A DNA stretch of 64,000 bases, taken from assembly GCA_037444575.1 (NCBI GenBank), contig JBBIME010000017.1, positions 1 to 64,000 on the forward strand, in the 5' to 3' direction. The notes under the pieces are model-generated. The model saw nothing but the letters and a program-made list of their open reading frames with translations. It was not told the origin of the DNA and did not search any database. The stretch comes from Bacteriovorax sp037444575 (GTDB taxonomy: Bacteria > Bdellovibrionota > Bacteriovoracia > Bacteriovoracales > Bacteriovoracaceae). Each line of letters opens with the position of its first letter. Positions within the stretch are counted from its first letter, which is position 1. A program made the translations under genes and the position numbers. Positions 12,130 through 20,564 of the stretch are shown here, piece after piece.

Positions 12130-12713
12130 TGCACTCTCTGTTTATTGATAGCACATCTGGACTCGTTGTAGGATTACTCGACTCTAAATTTAATTGGGTT
12201 GAGTATAAGAGTTTAGATGAAAAGAAACCTTCGGAAGTTATCCATTATGAAATTTATAATCTCTTAAAAAAATATAATCTCGAATTAAAAAATATGCGTT
12301 CATTTGTCTCGAGTGGCCCAGGGTCATACACCGGAATGCGCTTAAGCGAGGGAATTGCCCAGGTTTTTGAATTAGGGCATATGACTGTTTATTCTTTTTA
12401 TCATTTTGATGTTCCAAGATTAAGTGGAATCAAAAAAGGCTTTTGGGCCACAAATGCATTTAAAGGACAGGTCTTCATTTATAACTGGGATGGAGATCAG
12501 GTTGAAAAGCATTTGGTGGGAAAAGATTCTTTTACTATTGAAGATAAAAGTTGGGGATACACTCTTGATAAAAATGATCCTCTTTTTGTTGATTTGGCAG
12601 CGACTAAAGAGTTAATTAAGAATGAGCCCGCGAAAATTTTTTCAACTGTACTTGAAAAAAAACTAAGAGTGCCTCCCTATTATTTTAGATCCCTTGAAGA
12701 GGAGTTTCATTAA
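12129..12713 (+). CDS. tsaB: tRNA threonylcarbamoyladenosine biosynthesis protein TsaB
   Basis: TsaB is the scaffold partner of TsaD and TsaE in making t6A37 in ANN-decoding tRNAs. It has the ASKHA fold beginning SLFIDSTSGLVVGLLD, and the family signature SSGPGSYTGMRLSEGIAQ lies near residues 61-78. The 194-residue length fits, though the C-terminal half is divergent. The start is GTG, sharing one base with the rseP stop (TAGTG), so translation is probably coupled. Confidence 0.88.
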   Translation: MHSLFIDSTSGLVVGLLDSKFNWVEYKSLDEKKPSEVIHYEIYNLLKKYNLELKNMRSFVSSGPGSYTGMRLSEGIAQVFELGHMTVYSFYHFDVPRLSGIKKGFWATNAFKGQVFIYNWDGDQVEKHLVGKDSFTIEDKSWGYTLDKNDPLFVDLAATKELIKNEPAKIFSTVLEKKLRVPPYYFRSLEEEFH

Positions 12714-12715
12714 TC

Positions 12716-13375
12716 ATGCTGAAATCCTACCTTCCTTCAAAGTTCAACACTCTTACGGCTTTTTTGCTTCTTTTTTTTTGGTTGTTTGGTTTTTATAAAG
12801 CCTTTTTTATATCGATTATCTGCTATGTCTTTCTCTATGTTGTTCTAAGAAAGAATCGAAATGACTTTCGTGACGATCCAACCAGCACTAGAGGCGTAAT
12901 ATTTTCTCCAGCAAATGGCAAAGTTATTCACATTGAGCACAATGTTTCTCATGGTCTTTATGGCGATCAATTAATTGAGATTCAAATTATGATTCCATGG
13001 TGGAAAGAGATGGGTATTTATCTTCCACTTTCATGCGAAATAAAAAATTTACTTGTATTAAAAGGTCAGTCATTTTTCCGCCTAAGAAAAGCTGTTGAAG
13101 TTATTGGGACCAAAGAAGGAAAAGGCGTGAGCCTCGCTCTCGATAATCGTGGTGAAAGTGTTGGGCTTACATTTTTTAAGTGTAAATTGGGATTGTGGCC
13201 TGAGCTAATGGTGATGCCTGGGGATAGGGGCGGAAGAAGGGTAAATATCGGATACTTTCCATTTGGTGGGACAGTGATGCTTTATTTACCAAAAAAGTAT
13301 GAGATACTAGTAAAAGCAAATGATGAAGTGAATGCCGGTGAAACAATTTTCGCAGTCATTCCCGATAATGCTTAA
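12716..13375 (+). CDS. Phosphatidylserine decarboxylase-like protein lacking the pyruvoyl serine
   Basis: This 219-residue protein has the Psd fold hallmarks: two hydrophobic segments at the N-terminus (about 12-42), GVIFSPANGKVIHIEHN, and the C-terminal VKANDEVNAGETIFAVI. Psd enzymes are proenzymes that cut themselves at a Gly-Ser bond and turn the Ser into the pyruvoyl cofactor (LGST or GSS). Here the aligned segment reads FPFGGTVML, with Gly185 where Ser should be. The DNA (GGT GGG ACA at 13265-13273) leaves no doubt about the translation. It is therefore unlikely to decarboxylate by the known mechanism. It sits between tsaB and pssA, the usual place of a short Psd. A canonical Psd is encoded at 63075-63983. 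Confidence 0.8.
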   Translation: MLKSYLPSKFNTLTAFLLLFFWLFGFYKAFFISIICYVFLYVVLRKNRNDFRDDPTSTRGVIFSPANGKVIHIEHNVSHGLYGDQLIEIQIMIPWWKEMGIYLPLSCEIKNLLVLKGQSFFRLRKAVEVIGTKEGKGVSLALDNRGESVGLTFFKCKLGLWPELMVMPGDRGGRRVNIGYFPFGGTVMLYLPKKYEILVKANDEVNAGETIFAVIPDNA

Positions 13376-13386
13376 AGGTACTGATT

Positions 13387-14145
13387 ATGTTGAACACACC
13401 AAGACGATTAGCTTTTTTTCTACCAAATACATTTACGGCACTTAATATGGCCTGTGGATTCTTTTCAATCATTTTAGGTTGGAAAGGAGAGTTCTACTCA
13501 GCTTCAATGCTCTTAGTTTTAGGGGCCATTTTTGATTCGGTTGATGGAAGAGTTGCCAGAATGACTCACACTCAATCTCCATTTGGAGAACAATTCGATT
13601 CTATTTCTGACGTTGTAACATTTGGGGTAGCCCCAGCGTTTTTAGTTTATAACAAATTCTTTTTTAATTTAGGTCGAATTGGACTTATCACATCTTTTAT
13701 CTTTCTTTTGTGTGGGGCCTTAAGGCTTGCTCGCTTTAATGCCAATATCGATAAAGTGAGTTCTGATTTTTTCCAAGGCCTTCCAATTCCAAGTGGTGCG
13801 CTTGCGATGGTGGGGCTGGTTCTGTTTTCTCTTGAGTACCCACGCGTGAATGATTTTTCTCCTTTTTTAACTATCTATGTTCTCTTCTTTTCTTTTCTTA
13901 TGATCTCCAATATTCCTTTTAATTCATTTAAAAAATCAGAATGGGTCAGTCGTCATAAAAAACGCGTTCTCTTCATTATTTTTCTTCTCTTGATCCTTAC
14001 ATTTGTAGAAGAAGAGATCATGATTGGGCTCATCATCAATACTTATGTTTTTGCCTCACTACTTTACTTTATAAAAAACAAAGGTGCTCTTCAGGATATG
14101 TTTGAATGGAAGAGCGAAGACGATGAGGATGCTGGAGAAACTTAG
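13387..14145 (+). CDS. pssA: CDP-diacylglycerol-serine O-phosphatidyltransferase
   Basis: Makes phosphatidylserine from CDP-diacylglycerol and serine. The CDP-alcohol phosphotransferase motif is complete: DSVDGRVARM, then GEQFDSISD (pattern DG-AR-G-D-D), near residues 56-80. The 252-residue protein has about seven hydrophobic segments and starts TPRRLAFFLPNTFTALNMACG, typical of the type II (Bacillus-like) membrane enzyme. It follows the psd-like gene by 11 bases. Confidence 0.95.
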   Translation: MLNTPRRLAFFLPNTFTALNMACGFFSIILGWKGEFYSASMLLVLGAIFDSVDGRVARMTHTQSPFGEQFDSISDVVTFGVAPAFLVYNKFFFNLGRIGLITSFIFLLCGALRLARFNANIDKVSSDFFQGLPIPSGALAMVGLVLFSLEYPRVNDFSPFLTIYVLFFSFLMISNIPFNSFKKSEWVSRHKKRVLFIIFLLLILTFVEEEIMIGLIINTYVFASLLYFIKNKGALQDMFEWKSEDDEDAGET

Positions 14146-14146
14146 G

Positions 14147-15133
14147 ATGATGAACTCCAAGAGGAATGGATTACTCTGTTTATTTTTGTTTATTTCACTT
14201 AATTACGCCCAAGCAACAGATTTAAGCGAAGTCGTTTCGGGTGCTGATGTAGAAGATTCTTTAGGAAAAATGAAATCTCCTAAAGAAGAAGATCCCTATA
14301 TTATTCAAAGTTCAGATTCGGGTGCGGTTGAAAAACAAAAAATTCAAAAAAAGTCTCAACCGGATTTTGTTTTTACAACTGAGCCACAAGATCTTTCCAT
14401 CAAAAATGAAGAGAGAAAAAAGTTAGAGGATACAGGATATACTTTGCCTGGAAGCTTTGACAGTAGCCCAAATTATATTGAGCTTGATAAAAAAGAAATG
14501 TCCTCTACTTTTAGAAAGCATTCCAGTGGTGCTTTAAATATTACATATATCAAAAACAATTACAGCTACGAATCCCAAAACGACATTATCAACAGAACTA
14601 TTTCTCAAGGCTATAAGCATGTAAAAGGCGGGGCCCTCTACGTGCGAAGTGATCAATATTTTTTTAGAAGAGACTACATAAATTCTTTTTGGAGTTTAGG
14701 TGGGGGAGTTGGATACAATAGTGGTCGTGGAATTTTCATAACAGGAGAACAAAGTGATGCCACTTTTCGCTTATATGAAATTCCTATTGATGCCGGACTT
14801 GGAGTTGAAATTCCTCTCTATCATTGGTTTAAGGTTTCAGGAACTGCTGGGCCAAGTGTAACCGCACTTTATCAAAACAGAAGTGATTTCCAACAAGGAG
14901 AGAAAGGAAAAAATAAAATCCAAGTCAGCTACGGACAATTCGTTAATGCCCAATTTAAATTTAATTTGAGCGGATTTAGTGAAAATCTTGCTTATGATCT
15001 GTTTACTCAAAGTAAAATTACAAATTTACTTTTAAACCTCGAAGTTCGTTATCAAAATTATCAGAACTTTCAGGACGCAATAAAAATTTCTGGAACGTCT
15101 TTTGGAATTGGTTTTACCTTTGAATATTTATAA
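14147..15133 (+). CDS. Exported protein, probable outer-membrane beta-barrel
   Basis: I do not recognise a family. I chose the ATG at 14147 (another is at 14150) because GGAG lies 9 bases upstream and it gives a clear signal peptide ending in NYAQA; the reading frame could also open further upstream inside pssA. After a charged linker of about 100 residues, the rest is rich in alternating hydrophobic and aromatic residues. It ends GIGFTFEYL, like the last strand of an outer-membrane barrel. It starts one base after the pssA stop and overlaps truA, so it belongs to the same operon. Confidence 0.7.
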   Translation: MMNSKRNGLLCLFLFISLNYAQATDLSEVVSGADVEDSLGKMKSPKEEDPYIIQSSDSGAVEKQKIQKKSQPDFVFTTEPQDLSIKNEERKKLEDTGYTLPGSFDSSPNYIELDKKEMSSTFRKHSSGALNITYIKNNYSYESQNDIINRTISQGYKHVKGGALYVRSDQYFFRRDYINSFWSLGGGVGYNSGRGIFITGEQSDATFRLYEIPIDAGLGVEIPLYHWFKVSGTAGPSVTALYQNRSDFQQGEKGKNKIQVSYGQFVNAQFKFNLSGFSENLAYDLFTQSKITNLLLNLEVRYQNYQNFQDAIKISGTSFGIGFTFEYL

Positions 15134-15887
15134 GCTGACTCTTCAGTACAAGGGAACTAACTATCTTGGGTTTCAAATCCAGCCAAAAGGACGAACGATT
15201 CAAGGAGAGCTCAACAATGCTCTCGCAATTCTTTCTAAAACAGAAAATGTTAAGTCTATTGGATCTGGCAGGACAGATAGTGGTGTTCATGCCCTAGCTC
15301 AAATCGTAAGAATTGAAATACCTGTCGATATTCCCGAGGCAAGTCTTGCTCGGGCGATTAACTCTCATTTGCCTCATGATATTCGCGTGATTGATGTGAG
15401 TCGCTCAAACTCAGAATTTCATCCAATTTTTAGCGCGGAATCTAAAGAATATAATTATGTTTTTTCTAATAGAGAGAGCATTTCTCCATTTGCCCACGAT
15501 CTAGTCACTCTTTTTCCCTTTGATTTAGATATTGAATTGATGAAAGAAGGTTGCAAAGTTTTTTGTGGAAAACATGACTTTGTGAATTACCAGTGCACGG
15601 GTACTGAAGTCGCAACCACTGTGCGCCAAATTTTTAGCTGTGAACTTCTCCATTTTAAAGGAGATGGCCATTTTGCCCATATTCTTCAGGATTATTATGT
15701 TTTCCGCGTCGTAGGCGACGGTTTCTTAAAGCAAATGGTGCGCCTTATGATGGGGGCCCTTTGGAGCCTCGGCAGAGGGAAAATCACCATCGAAGATCTT
15801 AAAAAGTCGTTAAAAATCCCTCAATCTCAGCGTCTTGGAGCTACTGCTCCTCCTCAGGGACTTTATTTAATGGAAGTCCATTATTGA
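15120..15887 (+). CDS. truA: tRNA pseudouridine(38-40) synthase
   Basis: Converts uridines 38-40 of the anticodon arm to pseudouridine. The catalytic aspartate lies in GSGRTDSGVHA, and the RNA-binding segments are recognisable (YKGTNYLGFQIQPKGRTIQGEL; FLKQMVRLMMGAL near the end). The start is probably TTG at 15120, because the protein then begins MNIYKLTLQYKG, matching the family; TTG codons at 15102 and 15108 are alternatives. It overlaps the upstream barrel gene by 14 bases, so it may rely on coupled translation. Confidence 0.94.
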   Translation: MNIYKLTLQYKGTNYLGFQIQPKGRTIQGELNNALAILSKTENVKSIGSGRTDSGVHALAQIVRIEIPVDIPEASLARAINSHLPHDIRVIDVSRSNSEFHPIFSAESKEYNYVFSNRESISPFAHDLVTLFPFDLDIELMKEGCKVFCGKHDFVNYQCTGTEVATTVRQIFSCELLHFKGDGHFAHILQDYYVFRVVGDGFLKQMVRLMMGALWSLGRGKITIEDLKKSLKIPQSQRLGATAPPQGLYLMEVHY

Positions 15888-15920
15888 GTCATTCTTTTCC
15901 CTTATTTTCCAGCGTTTGCA

Positions 15921-15949
15921 TTGACAATCAAGGCCCTCTTTAATACTTT
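15921..15949 (+). promoter_or_regulatory. Candidate promoter for tig
   Basis: A perfect -35 TTGACA (15921-15926) is followed after 17 bases by TACTTT (15944-15949), a weak -10. Transcription would start near 15956, about 24 bases before the tig ATG, which has AGAGAGG as ribosome binding site. Confidence 0.45.
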
Positions 15950-15979
15950 TGGAGGACTAATTTTCAGAGAGGATTTTGT

Positions 15980-17263
15980 ATGTCTTACACCGTAAAAAGC
16001 GTCAATGGATGCACTAAAAAACTAGAATTTAACTTTGCAACACTTGATCTTTCTAAAGAGATCAAAGCAGCTGTTGTTAGAAAACAGGGTACAACAAATA
16101 TTAAAGGCTTCAGAAAAGGAAAAGCTCCTTTAGCGATGGTTGAGCAAGTTTATGGACCTCAAATTGAATCAGATGCTCTTAACCAATTTGTTCAAACTCA
16201 ATTGTTTGAAGCTGTAACAAAAGAAAAATTAAAAACTGTTGGATATCCTTCTTTTGAAAATGTGAAATACGATTCAGGAAAAAGTGTAAGCTTTGAAGCT
16301 GTAGTTGAAATCTTCCCGGAAATTAAACTTGCTGATTTCTCTTCTTACTCATTCAAAAAAGATAAAGTAGAAGTCGACGCTTCCGATCTAGATAAACTTA
16401 CAAAAAATTATCTAGGATCAAAAGCAGAAATGACTGAAGTAACAGATGCAAGTGCAAAACTAGCTAAAGGTCAGTTTGCTGTTTTCAACTTTGAAGGCGT
16501 AAAAGAAGATGGATCTCGTCCAGAGAACATGAAGGGATCTGAATACCTTCTAGAAATCGGATCTGGTCAATTTATTCCAGGGTTCGAAGATGGAATGATT
16601 GGCTTAAAAAAAGGTGATAAGAAAAATATTCTTTTAACTTTCCCAGCTGATTACCATGCAACTGAACTTCAAAATGCAAAAGTAACTTTTGAAGTTGAGC
16701 TTCTTGAAATCAAAGAAAAAAAATACCCAGTACTAAACGATGAAATGGCAAAAGAATTTGGTTACGACTCAGCTGCTGATTTCAATGAGAAAAACAAAAA
16801 GAACCTTCTTTCTCAAAAAGAAAGACAAGTTCTAGAAAAACTTCACCAAGAAATTCTTGAAAAATTAGTTAAAGAAAATAAATTTGATGTTCCAGCTACT
16901 CTTGTTCAAAACCAAGTAAAATATCTTCAAGAAGATCTTTCTAAAAATCTTAAGGCCCAAGGCTTTAACGATGCAATGGTTGCTGAATACTTCAAAAGAT
17001 GGGCAACAGATCTTACGACAAAAGCTGAATTCCAAGTGCGTTCAGGATTAATCCTAGATCATTTAGCGCAAGAATTTAAAATTGAGACATCAGACTCTGA
17101 CTTCAACAAAAAAATTGAAGAAAGTGCAGCTCAAGCAGGTATGGATGTAGAAACTGTTAAAAAGTACTACTCTTCAAATTCTCAAATCAAAAATAATTTG
17201 ATGTACGCGATTCGCGAAGAAAAGACTTTCGACGAATTGAAAAAGAAAGTTAAACTTTCGTAA
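15980..17263 (+). CDS. tig: Trigger factor (ribosome-associated chaperone, peptidyl-prolyl isomerase)
   Basis: Binds nascent chains at the ribosome exit. In order: the ribosome-binding N-domain with the signature GFRKGKAP (about residues 43-50), the FKBP-type isomerase domain (about 155-240, with IGSGQFIPGFEDGMIGLKKG), and the long helical C-domain (245-427). The length is normal. It stands alone between its own promoter and terminator; clpPX does not follow it here. Confidence 0.97.
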   Translation: MSYTVKSVNGCTKKLEFNFATLDLSKEIKAAVVRKQGTTNIKGFRKGKAPLAMVEQVYGPQIESDALNQFVQTQLFEAVTKEKLKTVGYPSFENVKYDSGKSVSFEAVVEIFPEIKLADFSSYSFKKDKVEVDASDLDKLTKNYLGSKAEMTEVTDASAKLAKGQFAVFNFEGVKEDGSRPENMKGSEYLLEIGSGQFIPGFEDGMIGLKKGDKKNILLTFPADYHATELQNAKVTFEVELLEIKEKKYPVLNDEMAKEFGYDSAADFNEKNKKNLLSQKERQVLEKLHQEILEKLVKENKFDVPATLVQNQVKYLQEDLSKNLKAQGFNDAMVAEYFKRWATDLTTKAEFQVRSGLILDHLAQEFKIETSDSDFNKKIEESAAQAGMDVETVKKYYSSNSQIKNNLMYAIREEKTFDELKKKVKLS

Positions 17264-17297
17264 TACGTTTGTAATTTTAACTGTTTAGCATCTTTAT

Positions 17298-17325
17298 AAA
17301 GGCCCCAACTTGGGGCCTTTTTCTT
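17298..17325 (+). terminator. Intrinsic terminator of tig
   Basis: AAAGGCCCC, AACTT, then GGGGCCTTT followed by a T-rich tail (TTCTTT). A strong GC stem 35 bases after the tig stop. Confidence 0.9.
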
Positions 17326-17390
17326 TGAAAATCTTGATTCTTTCATCCGTTTATGATTTTATCTGGCCTCTTACTTTTTTGAGGTAATTT

Positions 17391-17867
17391 ATGAAGTTGC
17401 TAATAGGCTTCTTGGCCCTTGTTGTTTTAAATGTAGTTGTTGCTGATGATCAGCTTTATGATCCTGCTAATAATTATGAGCAGGCTTCACTTCCAAATTT
17501 TCTTCCTTACGTTGGTAAGGCGTTACCTGGAAGATGCTATCTTGCGGCCCGCTCAAATAAGAGGATTGCCTCTGTGTTGATGGTAAGTTTTGAGGAAGAG
17601 GGCTTTGAAGTAGCGCCTTTTGATGGCGAAAACAGACGTGAAGATTATTTTGATAATCTTTCCTACGAACAAGATCTAAAAGAATTTCCAGCAATTAAGA
17701 AAATGTTTATAGATGTGAATGAAACAGCGAATGGAGCTGTTTTTTATAAAACACAAGGAATGGCCGAATACAGAGGCGAGATCAGAGAGAGCAGTAAATA
17801 TATGATTATGAGAGTTTATATGAATGATAAGCTCTATAAATTTTGTAATTACTTAAAGAGAGATTAA
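17391..17867 (+). CDS. Small exported protein of unknown function
   Basis: A 158-residue protein with a clear signal peptide (MKLLIGFLALVVLNVVVA, cleavage before DDQ), so it is exported and probably periplasmic. I recognise no family. Two cysteines remain in the mature part (about residues 49 and 153) and could form a disulfide. A good GAGGT ribosome binding site precedes it, and it is a single-gene unit between two terminators. Confidence 0.75.
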   Translation: MKLLIGFLALVVLNVVVADDQLYDPANNYEQASLPNFLPYVGKALPGRCYLAARSNKRIASVLMVSFEEEGFEVAPFDGENRREDYFDNLSYEQDLKEFPAIKKMFIDVNETANGAVFYKTQGMAEYRGEIRESSKYMIMRVYMNDKLYKFCNYLKRD

Positions 17868-17873
17868 TCAAAT

Positions 17874-17905
17874 AAAAAGGCCCTCATTGCGAGGGCCTTT
17901 TTTTT
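17874..17905. terminator. Bidirectional terminator between convergent genes
   Basis: AAAAAGGCCCTC (17874-17885), a 5-base loop, then GAGGGCC and eight T. The A run on the left and T run on the right let the stem end transcription from both directions, serving the small exported gene on the plus strand and valS on the minus strand. Confidence 0.92.
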
Positions 17906-20561
17906 AGCTCTTAAATTGGGACAAGTTTTCTTTGAGTCCGCAAATTTTTTCACGAAGTTCAGCTTCATTTCTTTTTACTTCTTCCCGCACATTTTCTGGT
18001 GCGTTCTTCATAAAGTTTTCATTGTTCATCTTAGCTTCATACTTTTTATAATCAGCTTCTGTTTTTGACAGTTCTTTTTCAAGACGAGCAATTTGCTCTT
18101 TTAGATCAATGACGCCTTCAAGGGGAACAAAAATTTCAGTGTGAGTTGTAATGTTCATAATCGACTTGCTAGGACGACTAAGATCTTTAACTCCAACTTT
18201 TAAATCCTTAACTCTCGCGAGTTCCTGGAAGTTAACTAAATTATTTCTGAAGTAGTGGATTAAATCCTGGTTGTCTGTAAAAAGCTCAACATTTACTTCA
18301 TCTTTTGGTTTGATATTAACACTAGCTCGTAAGTTTCGTATGCCTGTTACAACTTCAACAAATTTATTCATTTGATCCTGATCATCTTTAAATTCCAGAG
18401 CTGGATCAAATTCAGGATAGGCTTGAGCAATGAGAAGATCTTCATTTTTATCTTTTAGATGAGACCATAATTCCTCAGTAATAAATGGAGTAATTGGATG
18501 CATAAGAGCGAGCATTTTTTTGAATACAAATTTTAAGACAGAAGCGCGCTGAGCTTTAACTTCCTTACTGTCACCATTTAAAATATTTTTTGATAGTTCG
18601 ATAAACCATGAACAATATTTGTCATAAACAAAAGAGTAGATGGCCGACGAAGCATCATCGTAGCGATAGATCTCTAATGATTCGTTCATGAGTTTAGCTG
18701 TTGTATTGAATTCAGAAATAATCCATCTTTCGTGATGATCAAGTTTCTGCAGATCCTTAATCGTTGTAGCTCCCTCTAGGTGAGGTTGAATAAAGCGATA
18801 CGCATTCCAAACTTTGTTAATGAAATTTCTATAACCGCCAATTCTTTCTGGGTCGAGATTGATTCCTCGGTTGTATCCAGCACCAGAAGCTAAAGCAAAA
18901 CGGAAAGCATCTGTTCCGTATTGTTCGATCATATCGAAAGGGTCGATTCCATTTCCAAGAGATTTACTCATTTTTCTTCCAAGCTTATCGCGAACGATTG
19001 CATGAATATAAACTTCTTTAAATGGAACTTTATTTTGTGACTTAAGAGACATCATCATCATGCGGGCAACCCAGAAGAAGATAATATCAAAGCCAGTAAT
19101 TAAAACTGAATTAGGGAAGAAAGTTTCAAATCGTTTTTCTTTCATCGCCTGTTCATTTGGCCAGCCAAGAGTAGACATTGGCCAAAGGCCTGAAGAGAAC
19201 CATGTATCTAAAACATCTGGGTCTTGATGAATTTTTTTCGACTTACACTTAGAACATTCTGTTTCGTTGTGTTCGCTTGCCCATTGGTGTCCGCATTCGT
19301 CACAGTAGAAAACTGGTATTTGGTGTCCCCACCAAAGCTGGCGAGAGATACACCAATCTTTTGGATCGCGAAGCCAAGCAAAGTATGTGTTCTCCCATTC
19401 TTTTGGAAAGAACTTAGTTTCGTCTGATTCAACGGCCTCGACAGCACGTTTACTCATGTCTTTAACGTTTACGAACCATTGCTTAGAAATCATTGGCTCA
19501 ATAACAACGCCTGATCTTTCGCCATGACCTACAGGATGCATGTGATTTTTTGTATCGATAAGAAGTTCAAGTTCTTCTAATTTTTTTGCAACTCTTTTGC
19601 GAGCTTCTTTGCATGAGAGTCCCTTAAATTCCATTCCCTGGTCATTCAATGTTCCATCTTTATTTAAAATATTAATGATAGGAAGATTGTGGCGCTTTCC
19701 AATTTCAAAGTCATTGAAGTCGTGTCCAGGAGTTACTTTTAAGCATCCTGTTCCTTTTTCTAGGTCAACATGTTCATCGCCAATGATTGGGACTTCGCGG
19801 TTGCAAAGAGGAATGATCGCTGTTTTTCCAATAAAGTGTTTGTAGCGTTCGTCTTCAGGATTTACAGCAACAGCGGTATCACCAAATAGAGTTTCTGGAC
19901 GTGTTGTTGCTACTTCAAGAGTGTCAGCACTTCCTTTGATTTGGTATTTGATATGGTAGAAAGCACCTTGAACATCTTTGTGCTCAACCTCAGCATCTGA
20001 GACTGCTGATTGAAGAGCAGGATCCCAGTTAACGATATAATCGTTTTGATAAATAAGTTTTTGATTATAAAGTTCAACAAAGAATCTCTTTACTGCTTGG
20101 TTTGGAATAGGATCAAGAGTGAAGGTGAGGTAATCCCAATCACAGCTAGCGCCCATAGCGCGCTGTTGATCGAGAATAGTATTTCCGTATTCTTCTTTCC
20201 ATGCCCAGATTTTTTTTACAAATTCTTCGCGAGAAAAGTCATGACGAGTTTTCTTTTCTTCGTCATAAACCATTTTTTCAACAACCGATTGAGTGGCAAT
20301 CCCTGCGTGATCAAGACCTGGAAGGAAAAGTGTTTCATATCCTTTCATTCTTTTAAAGCGAATGAGTGAGTCTTGAGTTGTTATATCTAGAGCGTGACCA
20401 GCGTGAAGTTTTCCTGTTACGTTTGGAGGAGGAACAATTAAGCAAAAGGACTTATTTGTTTTTCCTTTTTTCGGTTTAAAATATTTTCCGTCTTCCCACT
20501 GTTTATACCATTTGGCTTCAGTGTCTTTTGATGAATAGGTTGTAGGTAATTCTGTGCTCAT
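17904..20561 (-). CDS. valS: Valyl-tRNA synthetase
   Basis: Class I synthetase charging tRNA-Val, with an editing domain that removes mischarged Thr. At 885 residues it has the usual length. The HIGH motif is HAGH at residues 53-56, within PPPNVTGKLHAGHALD; KMSKS is at residues 530-534. The editing domain includes VATTRPETLFGDTAVAVNP. The zinc-like cysteines CDECGH and CSKCKS (about 420-445) and the C-terminal coiled-coil arm (about 815-885) are present. It lies 3 bases after hisS in the same direction. Confidence 0.98.
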   Translation of the reverse strand: MSTELPTTYSSKDTEAKWYKQWEDGKYFKPKKGKTNKSFCLIVPPPNVTGKLHAGHALDITTQDSLIRFKRMKGYETLFLPGLDHAGIATQSVVEKMVYDEEKKTRHDFSREEFVKKIWAWKEEYGNTILDQQRAMGASCDWDYLTFTLDPIPNQAVKRFFVELYNQKLIYQNDYIVNWDPALQSAVSDAEVEHKDVQGAFYHIKYQIKGSADTLEVATTRPETLFGDTAVAVNPEDERYKHFIGKTAIIPLCNREVPIIGDEHVDLEKGTGCLKVTPGHDFNDFEIGKRHNLPIINILNKDGTLNDQGMEFKGLSCKEARKRVAKKLEELELLIDTKNHMHPVGHGERSGVVIEPMISKQWFVNVKDMSKRAVEAVESDETKFFPKEWENTYFAWLRDPKDWCISRQLWWGHQIPVFYCDECGHQWASEHNETECSKCKSKKIHQDPDVLDTWFSSGLWPMSTLGWPNEQAMKEKRFETFFPNSVLITGFDIIFFWVARMMMMSLKSQNKVPFKEVYIHAIVRDKLGRKMSKSLGNGIDPFDMIEQYGTDAFRFALASGAGYNRGINLDPERIGGYRNFINKVWNAYRFIQPHLEGATTIKDLQKLDHHERWIISEFNTTAKLMNESLEIYRYDDASSAIYSFVYDKYCSWFIELSKNILNGDSKEVKAQRASVLKFVFKKMLALMHPITPFITEELWSHLKDKNEDLLIAQAYPEFDPALEFKDDQDQMNKFVEVVTGIRNLRASVNIKPKDEVNVELFTDNQDLIHYFRNNLVNFQELARVKDLKVGVKDLSRPSKSIMNITTHTEIFVPLEGVIDLKEQIARLEKELSKTEADYKKYEAKMNNENFMKNAPENVREEVKRNEAELREKICGLKENLSQFKS

Positions 20562-20564
20562 AAA

